DNA of 64,000 nt from Pontederia crassipes (taxonomy: Eukaryota; Streptophyta; Magnoliopsida; Commelinales; Pontederiaceae), in assembly GCA_030549335.1 (NCBI GenBank), contig CM060187.1, forward strand, positions 53,526,203-53,590,202, written 5' to 3'. Within the stretch, counting starts at the first letter, position 1. The number at the start of each line of letters is the position of its first letter. Below the pieces are notes generated by a model. The model was not told where the DNA came from. It searched no databases and saw only the letters and a list, made by a program, of their open reading frames with translations. Below, piece by piece: positions 12,218 to 24,982 of the stretch. The position numbers and the translations under genes are program-made.

Positions 12218-12370
12218 ATGGGATCGATGTGCTGCTTCCAGCAAGAAGAGCAGCAGGGCGTCAACCTCATGGGCGTCCTCCTTGTGATCATCATCGCAAT
12301 GACGCTGATGGTCGTCTGCACACCTCCCCGCCGCCGGCGGGTGATTGCCGTCCACCCGAGATGCTGCTGA
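12218..12370 (+). CDS. 50-residue single-pass membrane peptide
   Basis: A 51-codon frame starting ATGGGATCGATG and ending TGA encodes a short N terminus with a Cys pair (MGSMCCFQQEEQQG), a hydrophobic segment of about 18-19 residues (residues 17-34, LMGVLLVIIIAMTLMVVC), then a proline and arginine cluster (PPRRRR) and a C-terminal Cys pair. This is the layout of a small membrane peptide with a basic cytosolic tail. Gly2 could be myristoylated and the Cys residues near both ends could be palmitoylated, but neither is shown. I believe similar unnamed short plant proteins exist but cannot cite one. The start follows a CT-rich leader, and downstream DNA turns AT-rich at once, as in a compact gene. 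A longer overlapping frame on the same strand (12100-12486) reads the CT repeat as Ser-Leu and looks artificial. Confidence 0.6.
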   Translation: MGSMCCFQQEEQQGVNLMGVLLVIIIAMTLMVVCTPPRRRRVIAVHPRCC

Positions 12371-14488
12371 GGCCTGATCGGAGGAGCTGCACGCGTCTTC
12401 CATCTGAGAGCAACTCCATCAGAGGCGACGCGGGAGCATCTCTGCGTGTATCTAATTCTCTTCCTTTTGCGATGTATGTAGTTTAAAACGAAAAAGGAAA
12501 AAAGAAAAAAAAATGATTTTTTTTCTTCTCTCCTCATGTCGTTATATTGTTTCATGTTCCCTCTGAAATAATCTTGTAATATTCTTCCACAGAGGAGAAA
12601 ATCTTTGGTGTTGTGCGGGTGCATTAATGTGATTAGAACTAAGAAATTTCTTGGCGATGTTCATTCGCTAATTGATGAAATAAGAGTACCAATTAGCCTT
12701 CTTTTTCTAGTATATATTTCGGAGGTTGAAGCACTATGATTGCTTCTTTTTCTTATTGGACGCCTTTGCTGGAAAAGATTGTCTTTGATTTGTTCTTATC
12801 ATTTAATCAATCGCCCAGATGTCAATCTAGGTGCGATTTTAAAGGTACAACCTGTCATCCGACATTTAGACGATCTTCTCATAATTTGCAGGTCGGGCCT
12901 GTCTGCTTGTCTCCTCTTTCTTACGGATGCCCCTTGTTCATGACAACTGTTCAACAACCACAAAGAAACATTCAATTATGCAACAGGATATCAAACCATT
13001 GTTGCTGCCAGTTCTCTGATCGGAGGACTGCAACACAGAAAATTGTAGTCATTAACAGACTTTAGTAAGATCCCTTGAGAAAGGTGTGCATGCTTCACAA
13101 GTTCGCTGCTAGTTTACTGAGAAACCTTTGAATACAGAGGTCTTCACAAAAACACATTTCTAATCTGTTGATAACGAAGGACTGAAATGTTCAATATTTT
13201 CTCGTCAATTAAAAAGTATTAAGTTCTTCAGCACATCCAATAAGGAGTCGTCTTATGACATCTTGATGAAGACCTAGTAAAACTAAAGCTCTCGTCATGA
13301 TCACGATTTCTTTGAAGAAATAGAAAATTCCTCAAGAGCTGATCGAAGACTTCAAATGATGCATAAGTGAAGCTTTTCTACATTTTACCAACAACTCCCC
13401 ATGTTTGCTACTGCAAGAAGAAGATTCTGAGAAAGACTGGCCATCTAAGTGTCCCACATGAAATCATGGTTTCCTCAGTATCACAAGCACACTATCCATG
13501 AAAAGTTCAACACCACAAAGGTGCCGCCTGCCTCTAATTGTGCTCATGTGAACTCTTGAGATGGCAGTTGATCAATTCATTTTGCATACTTAATTAGTCA
13601 AACCTGATATGCAGGGCTGTTAAAGCACATAAACTTTTGCAATGGGCACTCCTGGGATCTGCATAATGTTCCTAATTGAATCTTGAATCAAAAGTCAGAC
13701 CCGCTTATCTTTTATTACTGGGTACCAAAAAGAAAAAAAAGATTTCAGAAACTGCAGCCCCTTGCAGACAACTACAGATGATCGGATTCCATCAAATATG
13801 ATTAGGGGACTTGTCCAAATCAAAACTGTGACTGAGGGCAATATGTGAAGGCATGCATAATTAAGTAGAGCTCCATTCATTTCCATGGACTACGATTAAG
13901 GGACTTGATCGAAGGAAAGCGCCTCTGGTCAAAGAAACATACTGATCTTTCAGATCTTTCACACAAAAATAAGGTGTAAAGTCAGATGTCAAAGTGTGAA
14001 TATTTAAGACTCAGACCATGTCACACTCCACCGAGTAGACCAAAGATATATGCTACACAATACACATGCCATAAGTGCGAGGACTTTGAACCACTATGAT
14101 TAAGAGGAAGATCGTTCACACAGAAACTGAGTCAAAATTCCAAAGTTCTCGATGATGTGGTGGAAGCAAGGAAGAAACTACTTTGAGCAATTAGTAGAAT
14201 TCATTAAATTTGTGCACAAGTAGTCAGCAATTAACTAAATTTGATTTCTTTGCTTATGACATTTCTACATCAATAGAACAGAAGCATGAAGTATACTTTT
14301 CATTGAATTTGCTATTGATAGCATTTCATATATATAACATGTTGCGCCATAACTAAGCATAATTCATATATATTATAAACACACATAGGAATTGGGATTG
14401 AGACATTTTTTTTATAAAATGCACACTACTCAAGTAACTCCTCATGTATTCTCTATTGATAAAAAAAAATAAATGTGCCTTATCTTTA

Positions 14489-14519
<31 letters not shown>

Positions 14520-15199
14520 CTGTCCCGATTAATTGAATCGTTTTAGATTAGTAACCTGAGACGAATGAAAATATTTTAAACATTCATGAATAATAGTTCG
14601 TGTGGTTATTTTGTTCTTGAATGTGATGGAATATGTAGTGAATTATGAGAATAATATTCGTACATATTATATGATCCATTAGAATAGAAAACCGTGCTAT
14701 TATCAGTAAAAAAACCATGATATTTCATTTGACCATAGGCCGACTTCATTACCTATAATTTTTTCTTTGTCGTTTATTATGTATTCCATATATATGAACA
14801 ATAACCTCAAGATGGTTGTTTTGACTTCACTCGATCTCGGTTAGCCAACTATTGTCTTTATTATAATATTATTCGAGGTCATTATCGTTATGACTCATCT
14901 TGCATTTGGATCCACTGTTTCTGCACGTTCAACATCCACCACTCATTTCTAATATCATGATGCCAATTGCCAATCCTCAATAAAAAAAAAATATCATGAA
15001 GCACGTTGAGGGCTATCTTTCAAGTGCATATTAATTAATATATAGAATAAGAACATATGGGGGCAGTTAGTTTTGGCGAGCAATGTCAAAATGTTATCTT
15101 AATTTCTGCATGGTCAAAATGTTTTGCTTTTCAGGTTGCCTTAAGATTTGAATAGTCACACTTTTGTGAATACTTCGATGTGCGCGGAAAGAAAATGTA

Positions 15200-15249
<50 letters not shown>

Positions 15250-15355
15250 CAAATTCAATAAGTTATTTTTTTTCTATTAGAAAGAAAGGTTCATATATTA
15301 AAAATAAATGAACAAGTATGTCTTGTTAGTGAAATTTTAGCTCGTGACTTTTTTT
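12371..15355. other. Intergenic DNA, AT-rich, with microsatellites
   Basis: About 3 kb with only weak open frames. It holds (AT)n at 14490-14514 and 15204-15246. No gene or transposon ends are recognised. Confidence 0.6.
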
Positions 15356-18300
15356 TGTTGATGTGTGTGGAATTATATACCTTGTACTTAAAATTATGAA
15401 AGAAAATAAATGAGAAAAAGGAAGAATGAAAATCTGTGATAGAAGCGGAGGGCTTAGGTCGTTAGGGTTAGGGTTTTATATGATGTACACTTTTTTTCTC
15501 ATAGTGAATTTTTCTGACGGCGACCTTCTTTGCCCGTGGATGTTTCTCTCTTGTTCACATTGATCAAGAGAGTTTTATCACGTTATATTCCTGTGTTCAT
15601 CTTCTTTTTCTTTCGTTATTTTAATTATTTATCGATCATCGGTGTTCTATTCCTAACAAACTAGTATCAAAGTCGAGTTTCTTTCCGCGAAGATGACTAC
15701 AACGAAGTTCGACATCGAGAAGTTCGACGGGAATACAAATTTCAATCTGTGGCAAGTTCGGATGCTTGCCATCCTAGTTTAGAATGAATTGAAGAAGACA
15801 CTATCGGGTCAAAGGCCTGATGCCATGGAGGCGTCCATCTGGAAGGAACTTGACGAGAAGGCCATGTATGCGATTCAGCTGTGCTTGACGAATGATGTTC
15901 TTTAGAAAATTCTTACAGAAAAAATGACGGCCGGTCTCTGGACGAAGTTGGAAACTCTGTGTCTAACAAAAATCCTACCGAATCGACTTGTGTTGAAGCA
16001 GCGGATGTACACCCTTCATATGGTTGAAGGTACGTCGATCAAATCGCACATCAATGAGTTCATCGCCCTAATCAATTATTTGAAGAACATAAATACGAAG
16101 GTTGATGATGAAGATCAGGCCCTATTACTTTTTTGTTTTTTGTCATCTTCATATAAAACTTTTATAGAGACGATGATCTACGGTAGGGACAAACTCACGT
16201 TTGAAGATATTAAGGACAAACTGCTGAGCAAAGAAAAGTTGGATAACAAATTGGGATCCAGTAGCAAATCTGATGATCAAGCCCCAGATCTGATTGCAAG
16301 AGACAAACATCAGACAAGAAATTAAAATCAAGATAGATTCAGATCCAAGTCGAAGAACAGAGATAAAGTCTGCAATTATTTTAAGAAGAAGAGTCATATC
16401 AAAGCAGAGTGTTACAAATTACATAATAAGAATAAAAGAATAAACGAGAGCAACGAGAAAGGAAATCTGAAGGTTAATGTTGCAGATGTCAGTGTAGCAA
16501 AAAGTGAGAATGAAGATGTTCTATTGGTAACGACATCAAACAAATCTAGATCATCAAGTGAATGAATTCTCGAATCTGTATGCTCATATCATATGTGTCC
16601 CAATCGAGATTGGTTCTCCATGTACAAATCTGTTGAAGGGAGTCACTCTTATGAGTAATAATGCTGCCTGTAAGACAAGTTGGTATTGGGTCCATCCATA
16701 TTAAGATGCACGATGGGATTGTTAGAACATTATCTGAATTTAGAAATGTTCTAATATGAAGAAGAATCTCATTTCGTTCGATGTTTTAGACTCAAATGGT
16801 TGCAAAGTTATTGAGTCTAATGGAATGAAAATTTTTCGTGGTGCTCTTGTGTTGATGAAAAACCTCAAAATCGATAGCTTGTATGTTCTCCAAGGTTCGA
16901 TTGTAATGGGTTCAACAGTAGTCTCATCTACCTCAGAGGAAGATTACATAAAATTATGACATATACGTTTGGGCCATATGAGTGAGAAGGGCATGCAATT
17001 TCTCAGCAATAAATGTCTTCTTCCTAATGCAAAAGTTGAAAAATTAGAGCTGTGTGAGCATTGTATCTTCGAAAAATAGAAGAGAGTTAGTTTCGGTTCA
17101 GCCATTCATAAGACGAAGGGAACCCTTGATTACATTCATTCAGATTTATGGGTTCCTTCTCAGGTTCCTTCAAAAGGAGAAAATAGGTATTTGCTGACAT
17201 TTATTGATGATTTCTCTAGAAAAGTTTGGGTCTATTTTCTGAAGCATAAATATGATGTATTTGAAACATTCAAGTCATGGAAGACTCTGCTAGAGAAGCA
17301 ATCTAAAAAAGTTGTGAAGAGGTTGATGACTAATAATGGACTAGAATTTTGTAATTCTAGATTCAATGAATTTTGTGAGAAAGAAGGTATTGCAAGGCAT
17401 CATACAATTGTGAGAACTCCACAGCAGAATGAAGTCGCAGAGGGAATGAACAAAACTCTATTAGAGAGAGCTCGATATATGTTGTCAAATGCAGAACTTA
17501 GCAAGGAGTTTTGGGCAGAGGCCGTCAATCTGACATGTCACTTAGTGAATCGATTTCCTCACCGATCCTTAGACTTAAAAATTTCTGAAGAAGTGTGGTC
17601 AGGTAATTCTCCTAATTACTCACATTTAAGAGTTTTTGGTTGCACTGCATATGCATATGTTAATGATGGAAAGCTTGAACCTAGAGTTAGGAAGTGTATA
17701 TTTTTTTTGTTATAAATCTGGTGTTAAATGTTATACATTATGGTGTCTTGAAACAAAAAAATTCATAATCAGTAGAGATGTTACTTTTGATGAATCTGTG
17801 ATGCTTCACTCGAGAAAAGATTTGTCTATTATTGATGATACAGAAAAATAGAGGACTTTGGAGAAGGTGGAGTTAGAACTTTCAAGTTCTTCTAATAAAA
17901 AGAATGATGCTCCTTATACTCTTGAAATTCGTTCATCACCTCAAGTTCAGCAGTAATACATGATAGCTCGTGATAGACCGACGAGGGAAATAAAAACACC
18001 TCAAAGGCTCGGGTTTGATGATCTGGTGGCTTATGCATTAAGTGTTGCTGAAGATACTGAGTTACCTGATCCTTCCTCTTATTCTGAAGCTATTCAAAGT
18101 TCTGATTGTAATAAGTGGTTAATAGCAATATAAGAGAAAATAAAATCTTTATAGAAGAATGACACTTGGGATCTTATAAAATAATCAGTGAATAAGAAAA
18201 TTGTTGGCTGCAAATGGGTGTTCAAGAAGAAAGAATGAATCAATAATGAAGAGACAAAGTACAAAGCAAGATTGGTGACAAAAGGTTATAGTCAAATGGC

Positions 18301-19986
18301 GGGTGTTGATTTTCATGATGTGTTCTCTTCAGTTATGAAATATACTTCTATTCGTACTTCGTTTGCTATTGTTGCTTTGCAGAATATTAAATTTGAGCAG
18401 TTAGATGTTAAAACTGCATTCTTACATAACGATTTAGAAGAATATATATATATATATATGGACAAGTCAGAGGATTTTCATGTTGAAGGTAGAGAAGATC
18501 AAGTTTACCATTTGAAAAAGTCCTTGTATGGACTTAAACAATCATCTCGGCAGCAGTATAAAATGTTTGATTCATTCATACTGAGTATTGGTTTTGCTAG
18601 AAGCAAGTATGATAATTGTGTCTATTTGAATCAACTTGCCGATGGTTTATTCATCTATTTGTTGCTCTATGTTGATATGTTAATTGCAGTGAAAGACATA
18701 TCTGAAATTAAATTTTGAAAAATAAGTTAAGTTCTGAATTTGAGACGAAGGATTTTGAAGTAACAAAGAAGATTTTGGGTTTCTAGAGATAGAAGTGCAA
18801 GAAGGCTTTTTCTGTCTCAGCAAAAGTATATTGAAAAAGTCTTGAAGCGTTTTGGAATGCAGAATGTTAAGACTGTCAGTACACCGATTGTTGCACATTT
18901 TAAACTCTCAACTTCATGTTCACCACAATCTGATGAAGACAAAAGGTATATGTCAAAATTCCTTACGGTAGTGCAGTTGGTAGAATTATGTATGCAATGG
19001 TTTGCACTCGTCCAGATATATCTCATGTTGTCAGTGTTATTAGTAGATATATGTCTAATTTAGGAAAGAAGCATCGGAAAGCTGTTAAGTGGATATTGAG
19101 GTATTTAAGAGGTACTTCTGATGTATGCTTAAAATTTGGTAGAAATTCACCTGAACTGGTTAGCTATGTTGATTTAGATTTGAAAAAGATCTTGATAAAA
19201 GAATGTCCCTAATTGGTTATGTCTTTACTATTACTGATTGTGCTGTGAGTTGGAAAGCTATTTTGCAGGATACAGTAGCATTATTCATCACTGAAGCTGA
19301 ATACACGACCGTCGCTGAAATTGTAAAGGAAGCTATCTGATTGAGAGAATTAGTTGAGGAACTCACTATGAAGCCGGAAGCTACTGTTATATATTGTGAT
19401 AGTCAGAGTGCAATACATCTTATAAAAGATCAAATGCATCATGAAATGACAAAGCATATTGATGTGAGATATCATTTTGTTCGTGATATTATGGAAAGAC
19501 AAGATGTTCAAGTTCAAAAGAATAGCACTCATAACAATCCAACAGATATGATGACAAAGAGCTTACCTGTCGTCAAGTTTGATTATTGTTTAGACTTGGT
19601 GGACATTCTGCAAAGATCAAGCTAGGCCCACGTGGGCCTTTCGGTTGAGCATTTTTTTAGAGTTTTATAAAATTCAAGTCAAGGTGGAGATTTGTTAATG
19701 TGTTTTGAATTAATACACTATACCCAAAATTATAAAAGAAAAAAATGAGAAAAAGGAAAAATGAGGATATGTGGCGAAAGCGAAGGGCTTGGGCCATTAG
19801 GGTCTTATATGATGTACTCTTTTTTTTGCTTATAGTGAAATTTTTCTGACGGTGTTTTCCTTCGTGGATGTTTCTCTCTTGTTCACATTGATCAAGAAAA
19901 TTTTATCATATTAAATTCCTGTGTTTATTTTCTTTTTCTTTCGTTGTTTTGATTGTTCATCGATCATCGGTGTTCTATTCCCAATA
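15356..19986 (+). mobile_element. TNT1-like Copia LTR retrotransposon relic with both LTRs
   Basis: The left LTR is 15356-15658 and the right LTR is 19693-19986; both begin TGTT(A/G)ATGTGT. A primer-binding-like site follows the left LTR, and a purine-rich AAGGTGGAGATT precedes the right one. Internal order is that of Copia/TNT1-94: gag (about 15.7-16.3 kb), CCHC knuckle (near 16.37-16.43 kb), GAG-pre-integrase (near 16.97-17.09 kb), integrase (about 17.1-17.7 kb), reverse transcriptase (about 18.1-18.7 kb) and RNase H (about 19.0-19.6 kb, with DSQSAIHLIKDQ). It is nearly complete in layout but broken many times. The LTRs differ clearly by eye, roughly 10-15 percent with small gaps, so the insertion is old. 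Flanks are T-rich, so the target duplication (TTTT plus one base) is not informative. Confidence 0.92.
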
Positions 19987-20547
19987 TTTTCAATGATGTG
20001 CGTCACTACTCTTCTACACCTTTATTTTCAATTTTATGAGGTTCCTAGTTGTTTGATTCTTAATTTTATATGTAATCGGGCAAGTTTTTGAATTTTAATT
20101 TTTTACACATTTTGGCTAAACTGGAGACATCCATCAAAATTAAATAGACAATTAGAGTCGACCTGTGATCTGTTGCCGACTGAGGGGTTTTGGAGCAGCC
20201 TATTTTTTTATTATTAAGAAATTTAATAAAAAAATAATATAATATAATATAATATAATATAATATATGGGCCCTCTTAAAGTAAAAGATTCCTATTTTTT
20301 ATTTTTCTTACATGGTCTGTACAATATATTGTATGTTCAAGTTTACACAAACACCAGATACATATCTATCTACATTGAGGAATGCAACCATGCAAGAACA
20401 AAAATTTACCTTAGAAATACACCGGAAACCATAGAACCCACACGCCAACGTTGAAGAACGAGGGCGACCCATGGAAACACATCGATTTCTAACTCTTGCG
20501 AAGGGCAAACACGACGCGGAGACATGCTTTTGGTTGAACTTTTTCTT
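19987..20547. other. Spacer and probable 3' UTR of the F-box gene
   Basis: AT-rich DNA with an (ATAAT)n-like tract at about 20235-20266. The part next to 20548 is likely 3' UTR of the minus-strand F-box gene. The short frame at 20266-20454 on the plus strand has no recognisable domain. Confidence 0.5.
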
Positions 20548-23145
20548 TCATCTGGAACTCGCAGCTGATGTGATGTGGACTCGCAGGACTCCATGAACTG
20601 ATCCTCGATTGAGCAGATTCATGACATCTTCCTCCTTGCCCATGGCAAGATCGCCTAGAGACAATGTGCGAGAGTGATGCTCATCATGCAAGCGGAAACC
20701 ATAGAACCACCTGCCGACCTTAAACCAGCTCACGCACACATGACGCTCTGCAACCTTGCTGCCTCGAAGAACACTCATCAAATCATCGCGCTGCATAACC
20801 AGAATTGAACTGGTTAATGGAGGAGAAGATATATGATCTGGAGCGTGCCGTAAAGATTACGACTTGTGATGCATAAACAGCGTACTAAAGTTGGGGTTAA
20901 TATTTACTCATGACATACTCAAACCACAACTAAACTTGCCTTCATATGATGCATAATTTTCATCAGAGCATTGCAGACTCTGAACGAATGATGGTAAGTA
21001 CAGTGGAGGAAAAAGTTGCCTTGTGATGTTTTAGGCACAATTCGTTGGTTTTGTTCTTGACTTCTGTGACCTCTGAATATAGGAATTTTGCAATTCGCCC
21101 AATTTTACATTGGAATTAAATTCTACTTGCCACATCGCAGTCGCACAAAGGTTTTCGAGGAGAAATGTTTATCTGAAACACTTCAAATGTTGTGCTCCTG
21201 TGTTGATCTTGTGTGTGGTGTGCCTATTTTACATACTACTAAATATAAACATACAACCAGACATCAGTTTTATTGAGGGTGCACGATAATAGTTAGTCTT
21301 TTGGAGGAGTTTTGAGAGAGTTCCTTTTTTCAGATTTACGGAGTTACTGGATCCAAAGACCACCTATGCACTCGTCAAAAAAGAGCTTGATCACTGTACA
21401 GTTGGAAATTCAGATATAGTGCATGAAGATTGTTTATGGATGTGATTTGATATGAAAATGACAGTCTAAAGTTAGTTCACAAGTGAGAATTCTTGTAAAC
21501 TTTACTATCAATGGTATCGCTTTTTATCCAATCTAACATATCAGTTACAAATGTATAAAACAGAGCTTGTCTTTAGTAATTAAGAACTAGGATTGGCCTG
21601 AAGGCATCTTGCAAACAATTTTCTTTGGAAACTAATTAGCTTCAATGTTGTGGCGACAACTCAGCTTTATGCACAAATCTGTGGCATGTGTGGTATGTTG
21701 TTCTAAGTTCTATGGTTCACAATGGCCTCATAACTAGAGATACGAATCTCAAAACAAGAAAGTGCTCCCAAAGCGCCCATGGCAGCAGTAAGAATTACAG
21801 GAAGATAAGTATTATACATGTAAAGACTTGTTACCTCAAAAAAAAAAAAAGGGGGGGGGGGGGGGGGGGGGGGGGAGGTTTTACCTGTATATTCAGCTGA
21901 AACAAGCAAAAATGGATTCCAATGAGATTCAATAGAACGTCATGCCTGTTTCTTAGTAAGAAAAATTGTACATCTTCAAAACCAAGTCCAATGGTTCCCA
22001 AATCATTAACTGATTTTAAATAACAATCAACTTCAAGAGATCCTTCCTGTGCTAACTGCTTCACAAACTCAATTATAGCAGAGATGGCGACAGCCATTTT
22101 CTGGTGCTTGCTAATGTAGACAGACCTGGGTCCCTAAATAATTGAAATGCTAATCAATAATTCTTCAATAATAAACGATTAACTATTGTCCATGGGAAAA
22201 GAATACGAAAAACACTGAAAAATATTAGCATTAAGATAAGGAACAAACATTAAAGACACCCAAGGCATAGATCCAGTTTCAGAAGATAAATTAGATTGTT
22301 TTCTTCTCAGAACTTTCGTTCAGCTTGAAGCTCTAAGTTTCTATGCTTCCATGGACTTTGAATCCCCGCCTTTTAAAGAGTCACAAAACGTTAATTCTTT
22401 TAAATAGATAGCTATAAAAAGATCACTATGTTCAGTAAAGGTCGAAACAACAGGCAGTAGACAAATTGGAATACTGAACTACTTGTCCTGTTAATTACCG
22501 ATCCTGTTTAGCTATCAAAATTCCTCATTTTACAGCAAGCTTTTCCACATCTAATCCCAGTTGTAGAAATCCAGTAATTAGATATGCTTAGCTGATCCAG
22601 AAGACATGAAAATGAATCCAATAACTTCTTGGTTCCTTCGTGCGCTCAAAAGAGACGGTTAAAAAAATTCTGCTTTCCTATTAAATCTTCCATCTCACAT
22701 CCAATCAACAAAAAACCTGATTTTTTGTAACGCCAAACAAGTGTTCTCGGAAGTGAAAAACAAACGCAGTTCATGTAAGAAGAAGAAACATCCATTCGTT
22801 GTAAACCTGCTGGAGAGACGACAAGAGACCGCGGTCGTCGGAGGGCCAACGCCGTTCGTAGAGCGCGGTCCAGACGCAGTCCGAGGCGCAGAGGTCTCTC
22901 CAGAAGCGCGAACAGCATCCCAAAGAGCAGACATCCCTGGCCTTCTCTCATTTTCCATCACCATCACCATGAGAGACAAGACAAACAAGATCGCACGCAA
23001 CCGTTTTGAGCAGCGCGAATCGCAAGATAGGCGGCTGTAGTTAAGGAAGAAGGAATGCGCTACATGTGTATACCTCGAGGAAGGAGACGGTGAGGAGGGC
23101 GACGTCGTAGGGAAGGAGAGAAGAGCTCGAGCTCGAGCTCTCCAT
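20548..23145 (-). CDS. F-box protein, four exons
   Basis: Exons on the minus strand are 23145-23074, 22941-22807, 22133-21885 and 20790-20548 (TGA at 20550-20548). All introns are GT-AG and all exons are whole codons, giving 232 residues. Residues 11-60 form an F-box: LPYDVALLTVSFLE, then DVCSLGCCSRFWRDLC and VWTALYERRWP. This fold binds SKP1, which suggests a subunit of an SCF ubiquitin ligase. The C-terminal half (from about residue 70) has conserved-looking helices (EFVKQLAQEGSLEV, DVLLNLIGIHFCLF) and a block CVSWFKVGRWFYGFRL. It holds no Kelch, LRR or WD repeats, so the target is unknown. The start is chosen because the F-box begins within a few residues of it, after a run of seven serines. 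Splitting the F-box between exons 1 and 2 is unusual but the join is clean. I do not assign a gene name. Confidence 0.85.
21838..21875. repeat. A13-G25 homopolymer tract next to splice donor
   Basis: Thirteen A followed by 25 G on the plus strand, in intron 3 of the F-box gene. On the gene's own strand this is C25-T13, beginning about ten bases after exon 3 ends at 21885. Long G runs are often mis-sized in assemblies. Confidence 0.85.
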
Positions 23146-24924
23146 TTTTTTTTTTCTTCTAGTTCGAAAAGAAAGGACGCAGTTTTCCTTCTCCGCCCAA
23201 ACTCTGAAAATAGAATACAATAAATAATGAGGTCATGGAATCCTTTTACAACTCAGTCCCTGTCGGTTCGAGCAAATTACAATAATACTTCACTTTGTGT
23301 GATTGATTGATTTTTAGATTACTAGTCCTAAATCACGTGGGACGCACGAATGACAGACATTATAAAAATATATAATATATAATTAAGATATTATAATTTA
23401 TAATAATTATTAAAACTAATTTATTAGTAATTAAATGTCATAAAATAGGTCATTTTATTTTGAAAAGTTTAAATTTCAATTTAAAATTAGCAAGACCCAA
23501 CTTCTAATTAATTTATTGTCTTCTTAAATAATTAATTATTTTCAACTCAAATTGAATTCTTTAGTTTAAATTACTTTGGACACAATTGAATTCATTGCTT
23601 TAATTTTTCTAAGATAAAAGACAATACATTTATTTTTTAATAATGATTTTTTATTGTACTTGTTCATTGCCTTTTAGAAATAACATATTGTTGATTTATT
23701 TTTGAAACATTATTCATTTTAAATTAATTTTTATTATGAAAAAAATTATTTTAAAAGAAATTATTATTGCTTCTACATTATATTTTAGAAAGAAAAATAT
23801 TATTTATTTTAATCATACTAAAAAATCTGTTTGTATAAATATGCTTATAAAGTTAATCCTATTTCATTTTTGTTACCTTATATAACAAAGTTATAAGATA
23901 AATTTTATTTTCTTTTAATCATAATTAAATTAATAAAAAGTAAATATTAACCTTATTTTGATTCAAAATATGTTATTTATTTTAAATTATTTTTTAATTC
24001 CGAAAATGATAAATTATCTTTTAAATAGGAATTATTATTTACTTGCATATTTTATTTTAATCATACTCAAATTTAAAAGGAAAGATTAATCTTAATTTGA
24101 ATCAAATTGAACTAGTTATGTTAAATTGTTTTTAATTCTAAAAATAACAAATTATCTTTTGAAAAGGAATTGTTTTTATTGTAATCATAATCAAATTGAT
24201 AAAAATGAAAGACTAATTTTTATTTGACTCAAATTGAATCATTTATTTTAAATTGAATCAAACTGAATAATACGATATGTCTTCAGATGATCAGATCTTA
24301 CTTACTATGCCTTTACAACAAAACTTTTATTATGCATTATTTTTATTAATTCCGAAAATACAGTGTTATATATATATTAATAATGACTTCAGATATTATT
24401 AATACATTAGTAGTAGTTATAGTTAACAAATAATTATGCATACAATAACTCTAAGAGATAGATTGAGTTTTAAATCATATGTGCTAGGAATAAGAGAAAT
24501 ATTATTGTTATAAAACATTAGGATAAAAGTAACGTATGAATTACCTTACATATATATTTGGATTAGGATTTGAAATAAATTAGGATTGTAACAAATTTTT
24601 ATTATACATTTTTTAATTTCGAATTAAGTAATTATTATTACATATTAGGATTAGGATTTGAAATAAATTAGGATTATTTTTTAAATTCCAAATAAAATAA
24701 TTATTATAAGTATTAAATATTAGAATATGCCTACAGGATTATATATATATATAAATATATAAATATATATAATGAAATTTAAAAGAATTATAAATATATA
24801 TATTTATAATTTAAATTAAATTAATATTATTATCTTAAATATTAATACTCTATTATTAAATGACATGTATCATCTTATTGTGAGGCCACTTATCATATTC
24901 TCATACTCCATGCTTTTATCTTTT

Positions 24925-24982
<58 letters not shown>

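Noticed and set aside
12100-12486. 128-codon frame overlapping the small membrane-peptide gene
   Set aside because: Its N-terminal half reads the CT repeat as Ser-Leu; the 50-residue frame is the better candidate.
15465-15480. GTTAGGGTTAGGGTTT, like telomere repeat
   Set aside because: Only two units, inside a Copia LTR whose partner lacks the full motif; not a telomere trace.
20548-23145. Naming the F-box gene after a specific SKP1-interacting protein
   Set aside because: The F-box is clear, but the C-terminal half does not match the coiled-coil layout I recall for the candidate (SKIP24).
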